Source: CALMEC01 sp963706315
Lineage (GTDB): Bacteria > Actinomycetota > Thermoleophilia > Miltoncostaeales > Miltoncostaeaceae
Reading direction: 5' to 3'
Length of the DNA: 14,730 nt
NCBI GenBank assembly: GCA_963706315.1
Contig: CAVPMA010000028.1
Span: 1-14,730, forward strand
In this document: piece by piece, positions 7,690 to 14,730 of the stretch
Numbering within the stretch: the first letter of the stretch is position 1
How the letters are laid out: every line of letters starts with the position of its first letter
Notes under the pieces: model-generated
Seen by the model: the letters and a program-made list of their open reading frames with translations, nothing else
Databases searched by the model: none
Told to the model about the DNA's origin: nothing
Position numbers and translations under genes: made by a program

Positions 7690-7694
7690 TGAAA

Positions 7695-7726
7695 GGGCCT
7701 CGATTACCTATCGGCAACCGAGGCCC
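7695..7726 (-). promoter_or_regulatory. RBS-sequestering hairpin before the HD-GYP start
   Basis: On the minus strand GGGCCTCG (7726-7719) pairs with CGAGGCCC (7702-7695), extended by one G-U and two A-U pairs to 11 pairs around the ten-base loop GCCGATAGGT. The GAGG of the HD-GYP ribosome binding site is in the 3' arm, 8 bases before the GTG at 7689. The stem is followed by CCC-TTT only, so it could act as translational gate or as a weak terminator. Its effect is inferred. Confidence 0.55.
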
Positions 7727-7747
7727 AGACCTGAAGAAAGCTACTCC

Positions 7748-7767
7748 CCGCCGGTGTTCACCGACGG
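7748..7767 (-). promoter_or_regulatory. GC-rich leader hairpin between mini-ORF and RBS hairpin
   Basis: On the minus strand CCGTCGGT pairs with ACCGGCGG around the loop GAAC, giving eight pairs including one G-U. It is followed by GGAGTAGC. It lies 12 bases downstream of the mini-ORF stop, so a translating or stalled ribosome could affect its folding. Confidence 0.45.
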
Positions 7768-7779
7768 AATCGATATGAG

Positions 7780-7797
7780 TTAGACAGCGCGCGCCAT
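7780..7797 (-). CDS. Candidate five-codon leader peptide (MARAV)
   Basis: ATG GCG CGC GCT GTC TAA reads MARAV-stop. It is preceded by AAGGAGG (7812-7806 on the complement) with an 8-base spacing, the best Shine-Dalgarno in the window and far better than that of the HD-GYP gene it precedes. The peptide is too short for a product function, so if translated it is probably a cis-acting leader or uORF that couples ribosome passage to the two downstream hairpins. There is no run of one rare amino acid typical of classical attenuators, although the short peptide is Arg/Ala-rich. Chance occurrence cannot be excluded without homologous leaders. Confidence 0.4.
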   Translation of the reverse strand: MARAV

Positions 7798-7837
7798 GGT
7801 GAAAGCCTCCTTCGAGTTCGGTTCCCCAGTGGCGAGT

Positions 7838-7843
7838 AACCTA
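7838..7843 (-). promoter_or_regulatory. Candidate -10 of the HD-GYP operon
   Basis: On the minus strand TAGGTT fits TANNNT and would start transcription near 7831, giving a leader of about 140 bases that contains the mini-ORF and both hairpins. No clear -35 is seen. Other AT-richer stretches (7904-7950) could hold an alternative promoter. Confidence 0.25.
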
Positions 7844-7906
7844 TGAGCGATCAGCCTCCCCGGGCGTGGGGTGAATACCCCAATCACCCGCCGCATGACG
7901 GGCTTC

Positions 7907-7927
7907 TTCTTTCAACAAACGAAAGAA
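7907..7927. repeat. 7-bp inverted repeat in the psuG/HD-GYP intergenic gap
   Basis: TTCTTTC (7907-7913) and GAAAGAA (7921-7927) are perfectly complementary around the seven-base AACAAAC. They sit in the most AT-rich patch of the 293-base gap, between the end of psuG and the HD-GYP leader. It may be an operator or the 3' end structure of the psuG transcript. The rest of the gap contains a further small stem, GGGGT/ACCCC, at 7869-7882 on the complement. Confidence 0.35.
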
Positions 7928-7982
7928 ATTCCGGGAAAAACTAGTAGGCGATGGATGTGGGGCAATCGATGGGTGGGGCACC

Positions 7983-8888
7983 TCACGGGGCGTCACGCGA
8001 GACCTCGACCGCGATGTCGCCCGCCAACCCGGCGTTCGCGATGACGAGGGCGCGATTCGCCGCGAGGGTGCGACCCCCGCTGCGCTCATGGAGGGCCGCC
8101 AGAACGAACGGGGTGACCGCCTGCCCGACAACCCCTTGGCGGTGGGCATCGGCGAGCGCCTCCTCGATGAGCGGCTCGACACCGTCGAGGGACACATCGG
8201 GCGGGCGGGCGAGCATGAGCCCTCCCCCGCCCAGCGCCCAGTGCGCGAGCGCAACTCGCGCGCCCTCGCCGGCCGACTCGACCCGGGCCGCAACGGGTGG
8301 GCCGCCGTGCGCCGAGTAGAACAGCGGGAGGGTGTCGGTTCGCCAGCCGACGACCGGCACGCCCATCGTCTCCAAGACCTCGCACGTCGCGGCCACGTCC
8401 AGCAGCGACTTGATGCCGGCGCTCACAACCAGCGCGGGCGTGCGGGCGAGCTGACCGAGGTCGGCAGAGACGTCCGGCGGATTCGGGTAGCCGCGATGGA
8501 CCCCGCCGAGACCGCCGGTGGCCATCACCCGGATGCCGACGGCACGGCACACCGCGAGCGTCCCCCCGACCGTCGTCGCGCCCAGCGCCCCCTGCACCGC
8601 GCAGACCGCGAGATCCCTCGGCCCCAGCTTTCGCGCCGACGGCCCCGCGACTCCGAATCGCTCGACCTCAGCCGCCGTAAGTCCCACCCGCACGACCCCA
8701 TCCGCGACGCCGATCGTTGCCGGCACGGCACCGGCCGCCCGGACGGCCGCCTCAGACGCGGCGCCGACCTCCGCGCCCTCCGGGTGCGGAAACCCGTGTG
8801 CCACGAGGGTCGTCTCGAGTGCGACGACGGCCCCGCCTCCATCGAGCGCCTCCCGAACCTCCGGCGCGATCCTGATGAGCCCGCTCAT
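7983..8888 (-). CDS. psuG: Pseudouridine-5'-phosphate glycosidase PsuG
   Basis: This 301-residue protein cleaves the C-C glycosidic bond of pseudouridine 5'-phosphate, giving uracil and ribose 5-phosphate, in the cytoplasm. Family hallmarks are visible: VALETTLVAHGFPHP (22-36), ARKLGPRDLA, MATGGLGGVHRG and SAGIKSLLDV. Residues matching the E. coli enzyme with a constant offset of six are E25, K87, D143 and the catalytic lysine K160, so the protein should be active. The ATG at 8888 is chosen because it overlaps the kinase stop as ATGA; an extension to 8915 is possible but would overlap the kinase further. It lies directly after the partner kinase, as expected for a salvage operon. Confidence 0.95.
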   Translation of the reverse strand: MSGLIRIAPEVREALDGGGAVVALETTLVAHGFPHPEGAEVGAASEAAVRAAGAVPATIGVADGVVRVGLTAAEVERFGVAGPSARKLGPRDLAVCAVQGALGATTVGGTLAVCRAVGIRVMATGGLGGVHRGYPNPPDVSADLGQLARTPALVVSAGIKSLLDVAATCEVLETMGVPVVGWRTDTLPLFYSAHGGPPVAARVESAGEGARVALAHWALGGGGLMLARPPDVSLDGVEPLIEEALADAHRQGVVGQAVTPFVLAALHERSGGRTLAANRALVIANAGLAGDIAVEVSRDAP

Positions 8889-9718
8889 GGCATCGCCCCG
8901 ACCTTCGCGACGCACTCGGCGGCCGCCGCCAGGCCACGTTCGGCAGCGTCGCTCGCGGAGTCGCCGAGTAGGAAGCCCGCCGCGAAGGCGTCACCGGCCC
9001 CGGTGGTGTCGACGACGGTGGCGGGGATCGCGGGCAGGACCTCCCGCCCGCCGGGCCACCGCACCTCGCACCCCTCGGGCCCGCGCTTGATCACCAGCAC
9101 CGGCGCCTGCGGCGGCTCCCCCATCACCTCGAGCTCCTCCTCGTTCGCGAACACCACGTCGGGGGCGATCACTGCGAGGCGCTCGCGGAACGCCGGCGGC
9201 CCGAAGTCGCGGATCGCGCTCCACGACGAGAGGTCGACGCTGACCCTCGCCCCCGCCGCACGAGCCTCCCGGGCGGCCCGGCGGGCCGCGCCGTCGATCG
9301 GCGAGCGCATGAGGCTGTAGCCCGACAGGTGCAGCCGGTCGCAGCCGCTGAACCACTCCCCCGTGAGATCCTCGGCGTGCAGCGCGGTTGCGACCCCGCG
9401 GTCGGTGGCCATCGTGCGCTCCCCCTCCCCGTCGACGAACGCGACCACCGTGCCCGTGCCCGCCGGGACCCGGGGGCCGGAGAGCTCCACGCCCCGACGC
9501 TCGAGCTCACCCGCGACGAGTAGCCCGGCCGCATCGCCGGGGCGCACGCCGACGAACCGGGCCGTGCCCCCGAGGTGCGCGACCCAGGCCGCCACGTTCG
9601 CGGCCTGGCCGCCCGGGCCGACCAGCGTCTCGGCCGGCGCGTCGCCCCCGCGCGCGAGCGGCGCTCGCAGCCGCACGATCACGTCCAGCAGCAGGTCGCC
9701 GAGGGTGCAGATCACCAC
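8885..9718 (-). CDS. psuK: PfkB-family carbohydrate kinase, probable pseudouridine kinase
   Basis: This 277-residue ribokinase-fold protein carries the N-terminal glycine pair (GPGGQAANVA, 34-43), the NEEE motif (192-195), KRGPEG (211-216) and the anion-hole/catalytic motif DTTGAGDAFAAGF (237-249) with D243 as base. PfkB kinases are diverse, and the sequence alone does not fix the substrate. The ATGA overlap with psuG makes pseudouridine the best guess: ATP-dependent phosphorylation to pseudouridine 5'-phosphate for the glycosidase. The start is one of two adjacent GTG codons (9718 or 9715); only a weak GAGG precedes them. No nucleoside transporter or ribosylhydrolase lies beside the pair in the window, so uptake must be provided elsewhere or the substrate arises internally from RNA turnover. 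Confidence 0.82.
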   Translation of the reverse strand: MVICTLGDLLLDVIVRLRAPLARGGDAPAETLVGPGGQAANVAAWVAHLGGTARFVGVRPGDAAGLLVAGELERRGVELSGPRVPAGTGTVVAFVDGEGERTMATDRGVATALHAEDLTGEWFSGCDRLHLSGYSLMRSPIDGAARRAAREARAAGARVSVDLSSWSAIRDFGPPAFRERLAVIAPDVVFANEEELEVMGEPPQAPVLVIKRGPEGCEVRWPGGREVLPAIPATVVDTTGAGDAFAAGFLLGDSASDAAERGLAAAAECVAKVGAMP

Positions 9719-9762
9719 CCGGCGATCCTCTCACCTGCCGGCACCGCACGACCGCCCGCCGA

Positions 9763-9768
9763 TATCGT
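9763..9768 (+). promoter_or_regulatory. -10 hexamer of the alpha/beta hydrolase gene
   Basis: TATCGT fits TANNNT and ends 7 bases before the ATG at 9776. There is no Shine-Dalgarno between them, which indicates a leaderless transcript. The 57-base gap to psuK must also hold the divergent psuK promoter; the GATATC palindrome (9761-9766) could serve both directions. Confidence 0.4.
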
Positions 9769-9775
9769 GCGCCCG

Positions 9776-10537
9776 ATGCGGCTCCACGTGCACCGATGGG
9801 GTGTGTCGCCCGGCCGCCCGGTCGTCTGCCTGCACGGCGTCATGGGCCACGGCGGACGCTTCCGGCGCCTGGCGGAGGCTGCGCTCGGCGCGCGCGAAGT
9901 GCTCGCCTTCGACCTGCGCGGCCACGGGCGCTCCTCGTGGGACCCACCCTGGAACCTCGACACGTATCTCGACGACGTCCGCGACAGCCTCGACGCCGAG
10001 GTCGACGGCACGATCGATCTCGTGGGCTTCAGCTTCGGCGGACGCCTCGCGCTCGAGCTGGCGGCGTCCGATCCCGAGCGCATCCGCCGCCTCGTGCTCC
10101 TCGACCCGGCGATCCAGATGACGCCCGGCGTGGCGGGACGCTTCGCCGACGAGGCCCGCCTGGACGTCTCGTTCGCGACCGCCGACGAGGCGATCGACGC
10201 CCGGCTCGCGACACTCGCCCACACGCCCAGGCCGATGCTCGAGGACGACATGGCCGAGGCGCTCGAGCAGGGCGAGGACGGACGCCTCCGGTACCGGGTC
10301 TCCCGAAGCGCGGTCGTGGCGGCCTACGGGGAGATGGCCCGCACGCCGGCCCTGCCCACCGGCTGCGCGACGCTCCTGGTGCGCGCCGAGAACGGGATCG
10401 TCGACGACCGGCAGGAGGAGCTCCTCCGTGGCGCCCTGGGCGGCGACCTGACGGTGACGCGCGTGCCCGGGAGCCACTCGGTCATGTGGGACGCCCTCGC
10501 GGAGACGGCGGCCGCTGTCGCCGCGCACCTGAATTGA
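9776..10537 (+). CDS. Alpha/beta-fold hydrolase of unknown substrate
   Basis: This 253-residue cytoplasmic protein has no signal peptide. It shows the fold's landmarks in order: oxyanion HG (20-21) in VVCLHGVMGHG, DLRGHGRSSW (46-55), the nucleophile elbow GFSFGG (84-89, S86) and the catalytic histidine H234 in PGSHSVMWD. At the usual acid position the sequence reads LLVRAENG, so glutamate E205, or one of D210/D211, would have to serve as the third triad member instead of the common aspartate. Such proteins are esterases, C-C hydrolases, lipases or haloperoxidase-like enzymes, and the substrate cannot be assigned. The ATG at 9776 is chosen over longer frames because HVHRWG/VVCLHG starts right after it. 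It is divergent from psuK, and its stop overlaps a TTGACA. Confidence 0.88.
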   Translation: MRLHVHRWGVSPGRPVVCLHGVMGHGGRFRRLAEAALGAREVLAFDLRGHGRSSWDPPWNLDTYLDDVRDSLDAEVDGTIDLVGFSFGGRLALELAASDPERIRRLVLLDPAIQMTPGVAGRFADEARLDVSFATADEAIDARLATLAHTPRPMLEDDMAEALEQGEDGRLRYRVSRSAVVAAYGEMARTPALPTGCATLLVRAENGIVDDRQEELLRGALGGDLTVTRVPGSHSVMWDALAETAAAVAAHLN

Positions 10538-10598
10538 CACGCCGAAATCTTGGCCGCGGGGACAGCCGGGCGCCGCTGTGATCGGCGTCGCCGACCGG

Positions 10599-10604
10599 TA
10601 CGCT
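10599..10604 (+). promoter_or_regulatory. -10 hexamer of the phosphofructokinase gene
   Basis: TACGCT fits TANNNT and ends 6 bases before the ATG at 10611, so transcription would start at the start codon. No Shine-Dalgarno is visible. A TTGACA at 10534-10539 is too far upstream to be its -35, and no good -35 is seen at the right spacing. Confidence 0.4.
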
Positions 10605-10610
10605 CCCGGC

Positions 10611-11639
<1,029 letters not shown>

Positions 11640-11646
11640 GCAGGCT

Positions 11647-11663
11647 CGACCGCTTCGCGGTCG
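11647..11663. terminator. 7-bp hairpin after the phosphofructokinase gene
   Basis: CGACCGC (11647-11653) and GCGGTCG (11657-11663) form a perfect stem with a three-base loop, 7 bases after the stop codon. No T-run follows, so this is at best a GC-rich, non-canonical terminator. It lies within a stretch that resembles the last codons of the gene. Confidence 0.35.
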
Positions 11664-11685
11664 CGGACCCGGTCGCAGGGCGCGC

Positions 11686-11716
11686 TTGACGAATTCGGTG
11701 GCAATGGTGCTACCCT
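11686..11716 (+). promoter_or_regulatory. Sigma70-type promoter of the topoisomerase gene
   Basis: TTGACG (11686-11691) and TACCCT (11711-11716) are 19 bases apart, and TG precedes the -10 (TGCTACCCT). Nine bases separate the -10 from the ATG at 11726, with no Shine-Dalgarno, so the message is leaderless or has a one- to three-base leader. It is the best complete promoter in the window. Confidence 0.5.
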
Positions 11717-11725
11717 CGCCGGCCG

Positions 11726-14251
11726 ATGGCTCGGTCACTGATCATCTGCGAGAAGCCCTCCGTCGCACGCGACGTGTCGACGGCGCTGCCCGGCAAGTTC
11801 GCCAAGGCCGGCGACTTCTACGAGGGCGACTCCGCGGTCGTCGGATTCGCCATCGGGCACCTCGTCGAGCAGGTCGACCCTGACCAGTACGACGAGCGCT
11901 ACAAGAAATGGAAGTACGAGGACCTGCCCATCATCCCGGGCGCGTTCAGGTACCAGGCCCGTGACGCGAAGGCGGGCAAGCAGCTCAAGGCGCTCCACAA
12001 GTACATGACGTCCGACGATGTCGACGTGATCGTCAACGCGTGCGACGCCGGACGCGAGGGCGAGCTCATCTTCAAGCTCATCCTCGAGACGGCTCCGAAG
12101 AAGGCGCGTGAGAAGCCTGTGAAGCGGGCGTGGTTCTCGTCCATGACCGCCCAGGCGATTCGCGACGCGTTCGAGCACCTCCGCGACGACGAGGAGATGG
12201 TTCCGCTCGAGGAGGCGGCCCGAGCGCGCAGCGAGGCGGACTGGCTCGTGGGCATGAACGCCACGCGCGCCGCGACCACCAAGGCCGGGTCGGTGCGCAA
12301 GGTGCTCTCACTCGGCCGGGTCCAGACGCCCACGCTCGCGCTCATCGTCGGGCGCGACGTGGCGATCCAGGCGTTCGTGCCGGAGGACTACTGGGAGGTC
12401 GAGGCGACGTTCGCCACCTCCGGCGGAGCCCGGTACGTCGGGCTCTGGCACGAGGGGCCCAAGAGCCGCCTCCCCGCGGGCGAGCCCGCCGAGGCGATCG
12501 TCGCGACCGTGAGCGGCAAGCCCGCGGTGGTGGAGTCGCTCGAGACGAAGCCGCAGACCGAGCAGTCGCCGCTCCTGTACGACCTCACGACCCTCCAGCG
12601 CGAGGCGAACCGCCGGTTCGGTTTCTCCGCCCAGCGCACCCTCTCGGCCGCGCAGGCCCTGTACGACCAGTACAAGCTCCTCACCTACCCGCGAACCAGC
12701 TCCCGCTACCTGTCCGGCGACATGGTCGCCCAGCTCAAGCCCATCGCCGCCCGGGTGGGATCGGCCGCGCCGGTCTACGCAGACGCCGCTCGCTACGTGG
12801 TCGGGCTCGACAAGCTGCCGCTCGGGAAGGTCATCAACGACGCGAAGGTGACCGACCACCACGCCATCATCCCGACCGACGCCGACCACGACATCGCCGG
12901 GCTCCCGCGCGACGAGGCCCGCATCTACGACATGGTCGCCCGCCGGTTCCTCGCGGTGTTCCATCCCCCGGCGCGGTTCGAGAACACGGTGATCGAGACC
13001 CGCTGCGAGGAGCACCTGTTCCGCAGCCGGGGGAAGGTGATGATCGAGGCCGGCTGGCGCGCGGTCTACGGCGAGGAGGCCGACGAGACGCGCGGCCCGG
13101 CGAAGGAGGACGAGGAGCGCGAGCAGAAGCTGCCGCAACTCCGCGAGGGCGAGGCCGTCGACTGCGCCGAGGCGGAGGCGCTCGCGAAGCGTACGAAGCC
13201 GCCGGCCCGCTACACCGAGGGCACGCTCCTGCGCGCCATGGAGACCGCCGGGAAGCTCGTCGACAACGACGAGGCGGCCGAGGCCATGAAGGACGCCGGG
13301 CTCGGCACGCCGGCGACCCGCGCCGCGACGATCGAGCGGCTCATCGACGCCGAATACGTCGAGCGCGACGGCAAGAGCCTGCGCGCCACGGAGAAGGGCG
13401 TCGGGCTCATCCAGATGCTCGGCGACCACGTGCTGACGAAGCCTGAGCTCACCGGCCGCTGGGAGCAGCGCCTCAACGAGATCCAGCGCGGCACCGAGCG
13501 CCACGAGGACTTCCGGCGCGACGTCGAGGAGTTCACCCGAGACGTCGTTGCGTGGTTCGCGGACAAGGACCGCGAGGACCTGCGCGTCGAGCGCCGCCGG
13601 CTCGGGCCGTGCCCGACCCCCGGCTGCGAGGGCCACATCGTCGAGTACCCCAAGAGCTACGGGTGCGACAGCTACAAGAGCAAGGACGAGCCCGGCTGCG
13701 GCTACACCCTCTGGAAGCAGGCGAACGGCAAGACGCTCACCATGGAGCAGGCGCTCGAGCACATCGCCGCCGGGCGCTCCAGCAAGGACCTCGCCGCCGA
13801 GCGGGAGGTGCTGGGCCCCTGCCCGACGCCCGGGTGCGGCGGGGAGATCATCGAGCGGACCCGAAGCTACGGCTGCACGAGCTGGAAGAGCCGCAGCGAG
13901 ACCGGGTGCGGATTCGTCATCTGGAAGCGCGTGCGCGGCCAAAAGGGCGAGGTCGACGTGGAGACCGCCCGCAGCATGGTGGCCGCGGGCGAGACCAACG
14001 CTGCGCCTGCGCCGTCGAAGGAGCCCATCGGCAAGTGCCCCACGCCCGGCTGCGGCGGCGACATCGTCGCCAACAGCCGAGCCTACGGCTGCACCAGCTG
14101 GAAGAGCCGCAAGAGCCCCGGCTGCGGCTTCGTCATCTGGAAGCGCGAGAGCGGCCACGAGGTCACCCCGGAGGAGGCCGCCGAGCGCATCCGCGAGGCG
14201 CACGAGCAGGCAGCCGCAACGCCGGCGGGCGCCACCACCGCCGCGAAATGA
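11726..14251 (+). CDS. topB: Type IA DNA topoisomerase, topoisomerase III group, with three C-terminal Cys4 repeats
   Basis: This 841-residue enzyme cuts and rejoins one DNA strand through a 5'-phosphotyrosine. The TOPRIM domain holds E9 (ICEKPSVARD) and the acidic motif D107-A-G-R-E-G-E113; the glycine in place of the second aspartate is usual in this TopB group. The active-site tyrosine is Y321 in LLTYPRTSS, and DHHAIIPT marks the gate domain. After about residue 620 three repeats follow, starting at C629, C699 and C771, each with CPTPGC, YGC, a GCG and a tryptophan-lysine pair, so four cysteines each that would bind zinc and single-stranded DNA. The length exceeds plain TopB because of these repeats. 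The role would be decatenation or removal of recombination intermediates. Its stop overlaps the next gene (ATGA). Confidence 0.93.
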   Translation: MARSLIICEKPSVARDVSTALPGKFAKAGDFYEGDSAVVGFAIGHLVEQVDPDQYDERYKKWKYEDLPIIPGAFRYQARDAKAGKQLKALHKYMTSDDVDVIVNACDAGREGELIFKLILETAPKKAREKPVKRAWFSSMTAQAIRDAFEHLRDDEEMVPLEEAARARSEADWLVGMNATRAATTKAGSVRKVLSLGRVQTPTLALIVGRDVAIQAFVPEDYWEVEATFATSGGARYVGLWHEGPKSRLPAGEPAEAIVATVSGKPAVVESLETKPQTEQSPLLYDLTTLQREANRRFGFSAQRTLSAAQALYDQYKLLTYPRTSSRYLSGDMVAQLKPIAARVGSAAPVYADAARYVVGLDKLPLGKVINDAKVTDHHAIIPTDADHDIAGLPRDEARIYDMVARRFLAVFHPPARFENTVIETRCEEHLFRSRGKVMIEAGWRAVYGEEADETRGPAKEDEEREQKLPQLREGEAVDCAEAEALAKRTKPPARYTEGTLLRAMETAGKLVDNDEAAEAMKDAGLGTPATRAATIERLIDAEYVERDGKSLRATEKGVGLIQMLGDHVLTKPELTGRWEQRLNEIQRGTERHEDFRRDVEEFTRDVVAWFADKDREDLRVERRRLGPCPTPGCEGHIVEYPKSYGCDSYKSKDEPGCGYTLWKQANGKTLTMEQALEHIAAGRSSKDLAAEREVLGPCPTPGCGGEIIERTRSYGCTSWKSRSETGCGFVIWKRVRGQKGEVDVETARSMVAAGETNAAPAPSKEPIGKCPTPGCGGDIVANSRAYGCTSWKSRKSPGCGFVIWKRESGHEVTPEEAAERIREAHEQAAATPAGATTAAK

Positions 14252-14658
14252 CCCCCGGCGAGGTCGCCGACCACGTCCTCGCCCGCTCGACCTGGCGGTA
14301 TTCGCGGGCGTCGGGGCCGGGCGGCCAGCATCGCGATCACACCGAGACACGCGCCGAGCTCGTGGTGAGAGGCGAGGCCCTCGAGGGGCTTCCACCGGAG
14401 ATCGCCGCGCGACTGTCGACGGCGCTCCACCTCAAACGCCGGCCGCTTCGCCTCGCCTCGCAGGCCGACCGGTCCCGCGACCGAAACCGGGCGACGGTGG
14501 AGACCGCCCTTCGCACGCGCATCGCCACGGCGCTTGCCCCGCGGCGGACGCGCCGGCCCACGGCCCCCTCGGCGTCCTCGGTCGCGCGCCGGCTCGACCA
14601 GAAGGCCCGACGCTCCCGCATCAAGGCGATGCGCGAGCGCCCCGGGCCGTCGGACTGA
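14248..14658 (+). CDS. arfB: GGQ release-factor-like peptidyl-tRNA hydrolase (ArfB/ICT1 type)
   Basis: This 136-residue protein has the catalytic GGQ at 25-27 within ASGPGGQHRDHTETRAEL, a second conserved stretch SQADRSRDRNRATVE (71-85) and an arginine/lysine-rich C-terminal tail (about 113-132). No stop-codon-recognition domain is present. ArfB-type proteins enter stalled ribosomes lacking an mRNA in the A site, place the basic tail in the empty mRNA channel and release the nascent chain by GGQ-catalysed hydrolysis. After GGQ this protein has HRDHTET instead of the more usual NVNK-type sequence, so it belongs to a divergent branch and a different client is possible. It is translationally coupled to topB by ATGA, although the two roles have no obvious link. 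Confidence 0.82.
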   Translation: MTPGEVADHVLARSTWRYSRASGPGGQHRDHTETRAELVVRGEALEGLPPEIAARLSTALHLKRRPLRLASQADRSRDRNRATVETALRTRIATALAPRRTRRPTAPSASSVARRLDQKARRSRIKAMRERPGPSD

Positions 14659-14691
14659 GCAGGGTTTGCCGCCAGGAGGCACCGGGTACCT

Positions 14692-14730
14692 GTGGACGGA
14701 CGTCGAGAGGCGGACACGGCCGAGGCCCGC
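14692..14730 (+). CDS. Possible start of another gene, cut by the window edge
   Basis: AGGAGG (14674-14679) is followed 12 bases later by GTG at 14692, and the frame stays open for 13 codons to the edge (VDGRREADTAEAR). The spacing is rather long and the sequence too short to identify a family. Confidence 0.25.
   Translation, partial: MDGRREADTAEAR

Noticed and set aside
7740..7749. GGGGAGTAGC on the minus strand as a yybP-ykoY manganese riboswitch
   Set aside because: The second conserved box and the closing P1 stem are not found before the HD-GYP start, and the downstream genes are not manganese exporters.
7690..7860. Cyclic-di-GMP riboswitch in front of the HD-GYP gene
   Set aside because: The characteristic GCAAACC, ACGCAAAGCC and GGTAGGTAGC elements of class I, and the class II core, are absent.
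12308..14395. 695-residue minus-strand open frame over topB
   Set aside because: It is an antisense shadow with low-complexity Ala/Gly/Arg/Leu composition; the plus strand has full topoisomerase motifs.

Overview
The window is a visibly GC-rich stretch (about 70% by eye) with dense genes, four-base ATGA overlaps, GTG/TTG starts and several genes whose start codon lies 6-9 bases after a TANNNT -10 hexamer, so the mRNAs are probably leaderless. Together with a phosphofructokinase of the actinobacterial PPi-type, this suggests a high-GC Actinomycetota (possibly Thermoleophilia-like) or a similar high-GC Gram-positive-related lineage. No rRNA, tRNA, IS element, CRISPR array or phage gene is visible, and the lineage call is inference. 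|| Left third (1-6156): a MarR-type repressor and an MFS exporter form an overlapping operon with a palindromic operator over the -10. A 268-base gap holding inverted repeats follows. Next is a very large ATPase-LuxR regulator of the MalT/LAL type with a worn Walker A. It meets a second MFS exporter tail to tail, with a 25-base overlap. || Middle (4930-9718, all minus strand): a two-gene operon encodes a membrane HD-GYP c-di-GMP phosphodiesterase followed by the second MFS exporter. In front of it is a compact leader with a five-codon ORF behind a perfect Shine-Dalgarno, a GC-rich hairpin, and a second hairpin that buries the HD-GYP ribosome binding site. This leader is the best candidate in the window for an undescribed regulatory element. 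Upstream of it lies a psuK-psuG pair that degrades pseudouridine (PsuK phosphorylates it, PsuG splits it into uracil and ribose 5-phosphate). || Right third (9776-14730, plus strand): an alpha/beta hydrolase diverges from psuK. It is followed by a 6-phosphofructokinase whose two diagnostic residues predict pyrophosphate as phosphoryl donor. A type IA topoisomerase (topoisomerase III group) with three C-terminal four-cysteine repeats follows, then an overlapping GGQ release-factor-like protein of the ArfB/ICT1 class. The last bases may begin another gene. || Function overall: the window joins core metabolism (sugar phosphates, nucleoside salvage) and genome/ribosome maintenance with two regulated drug- or metabolite-export units. 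The genes are recognisable families, and most of the novelty lies in the non-coding leaders and in substrate-specificity residues.
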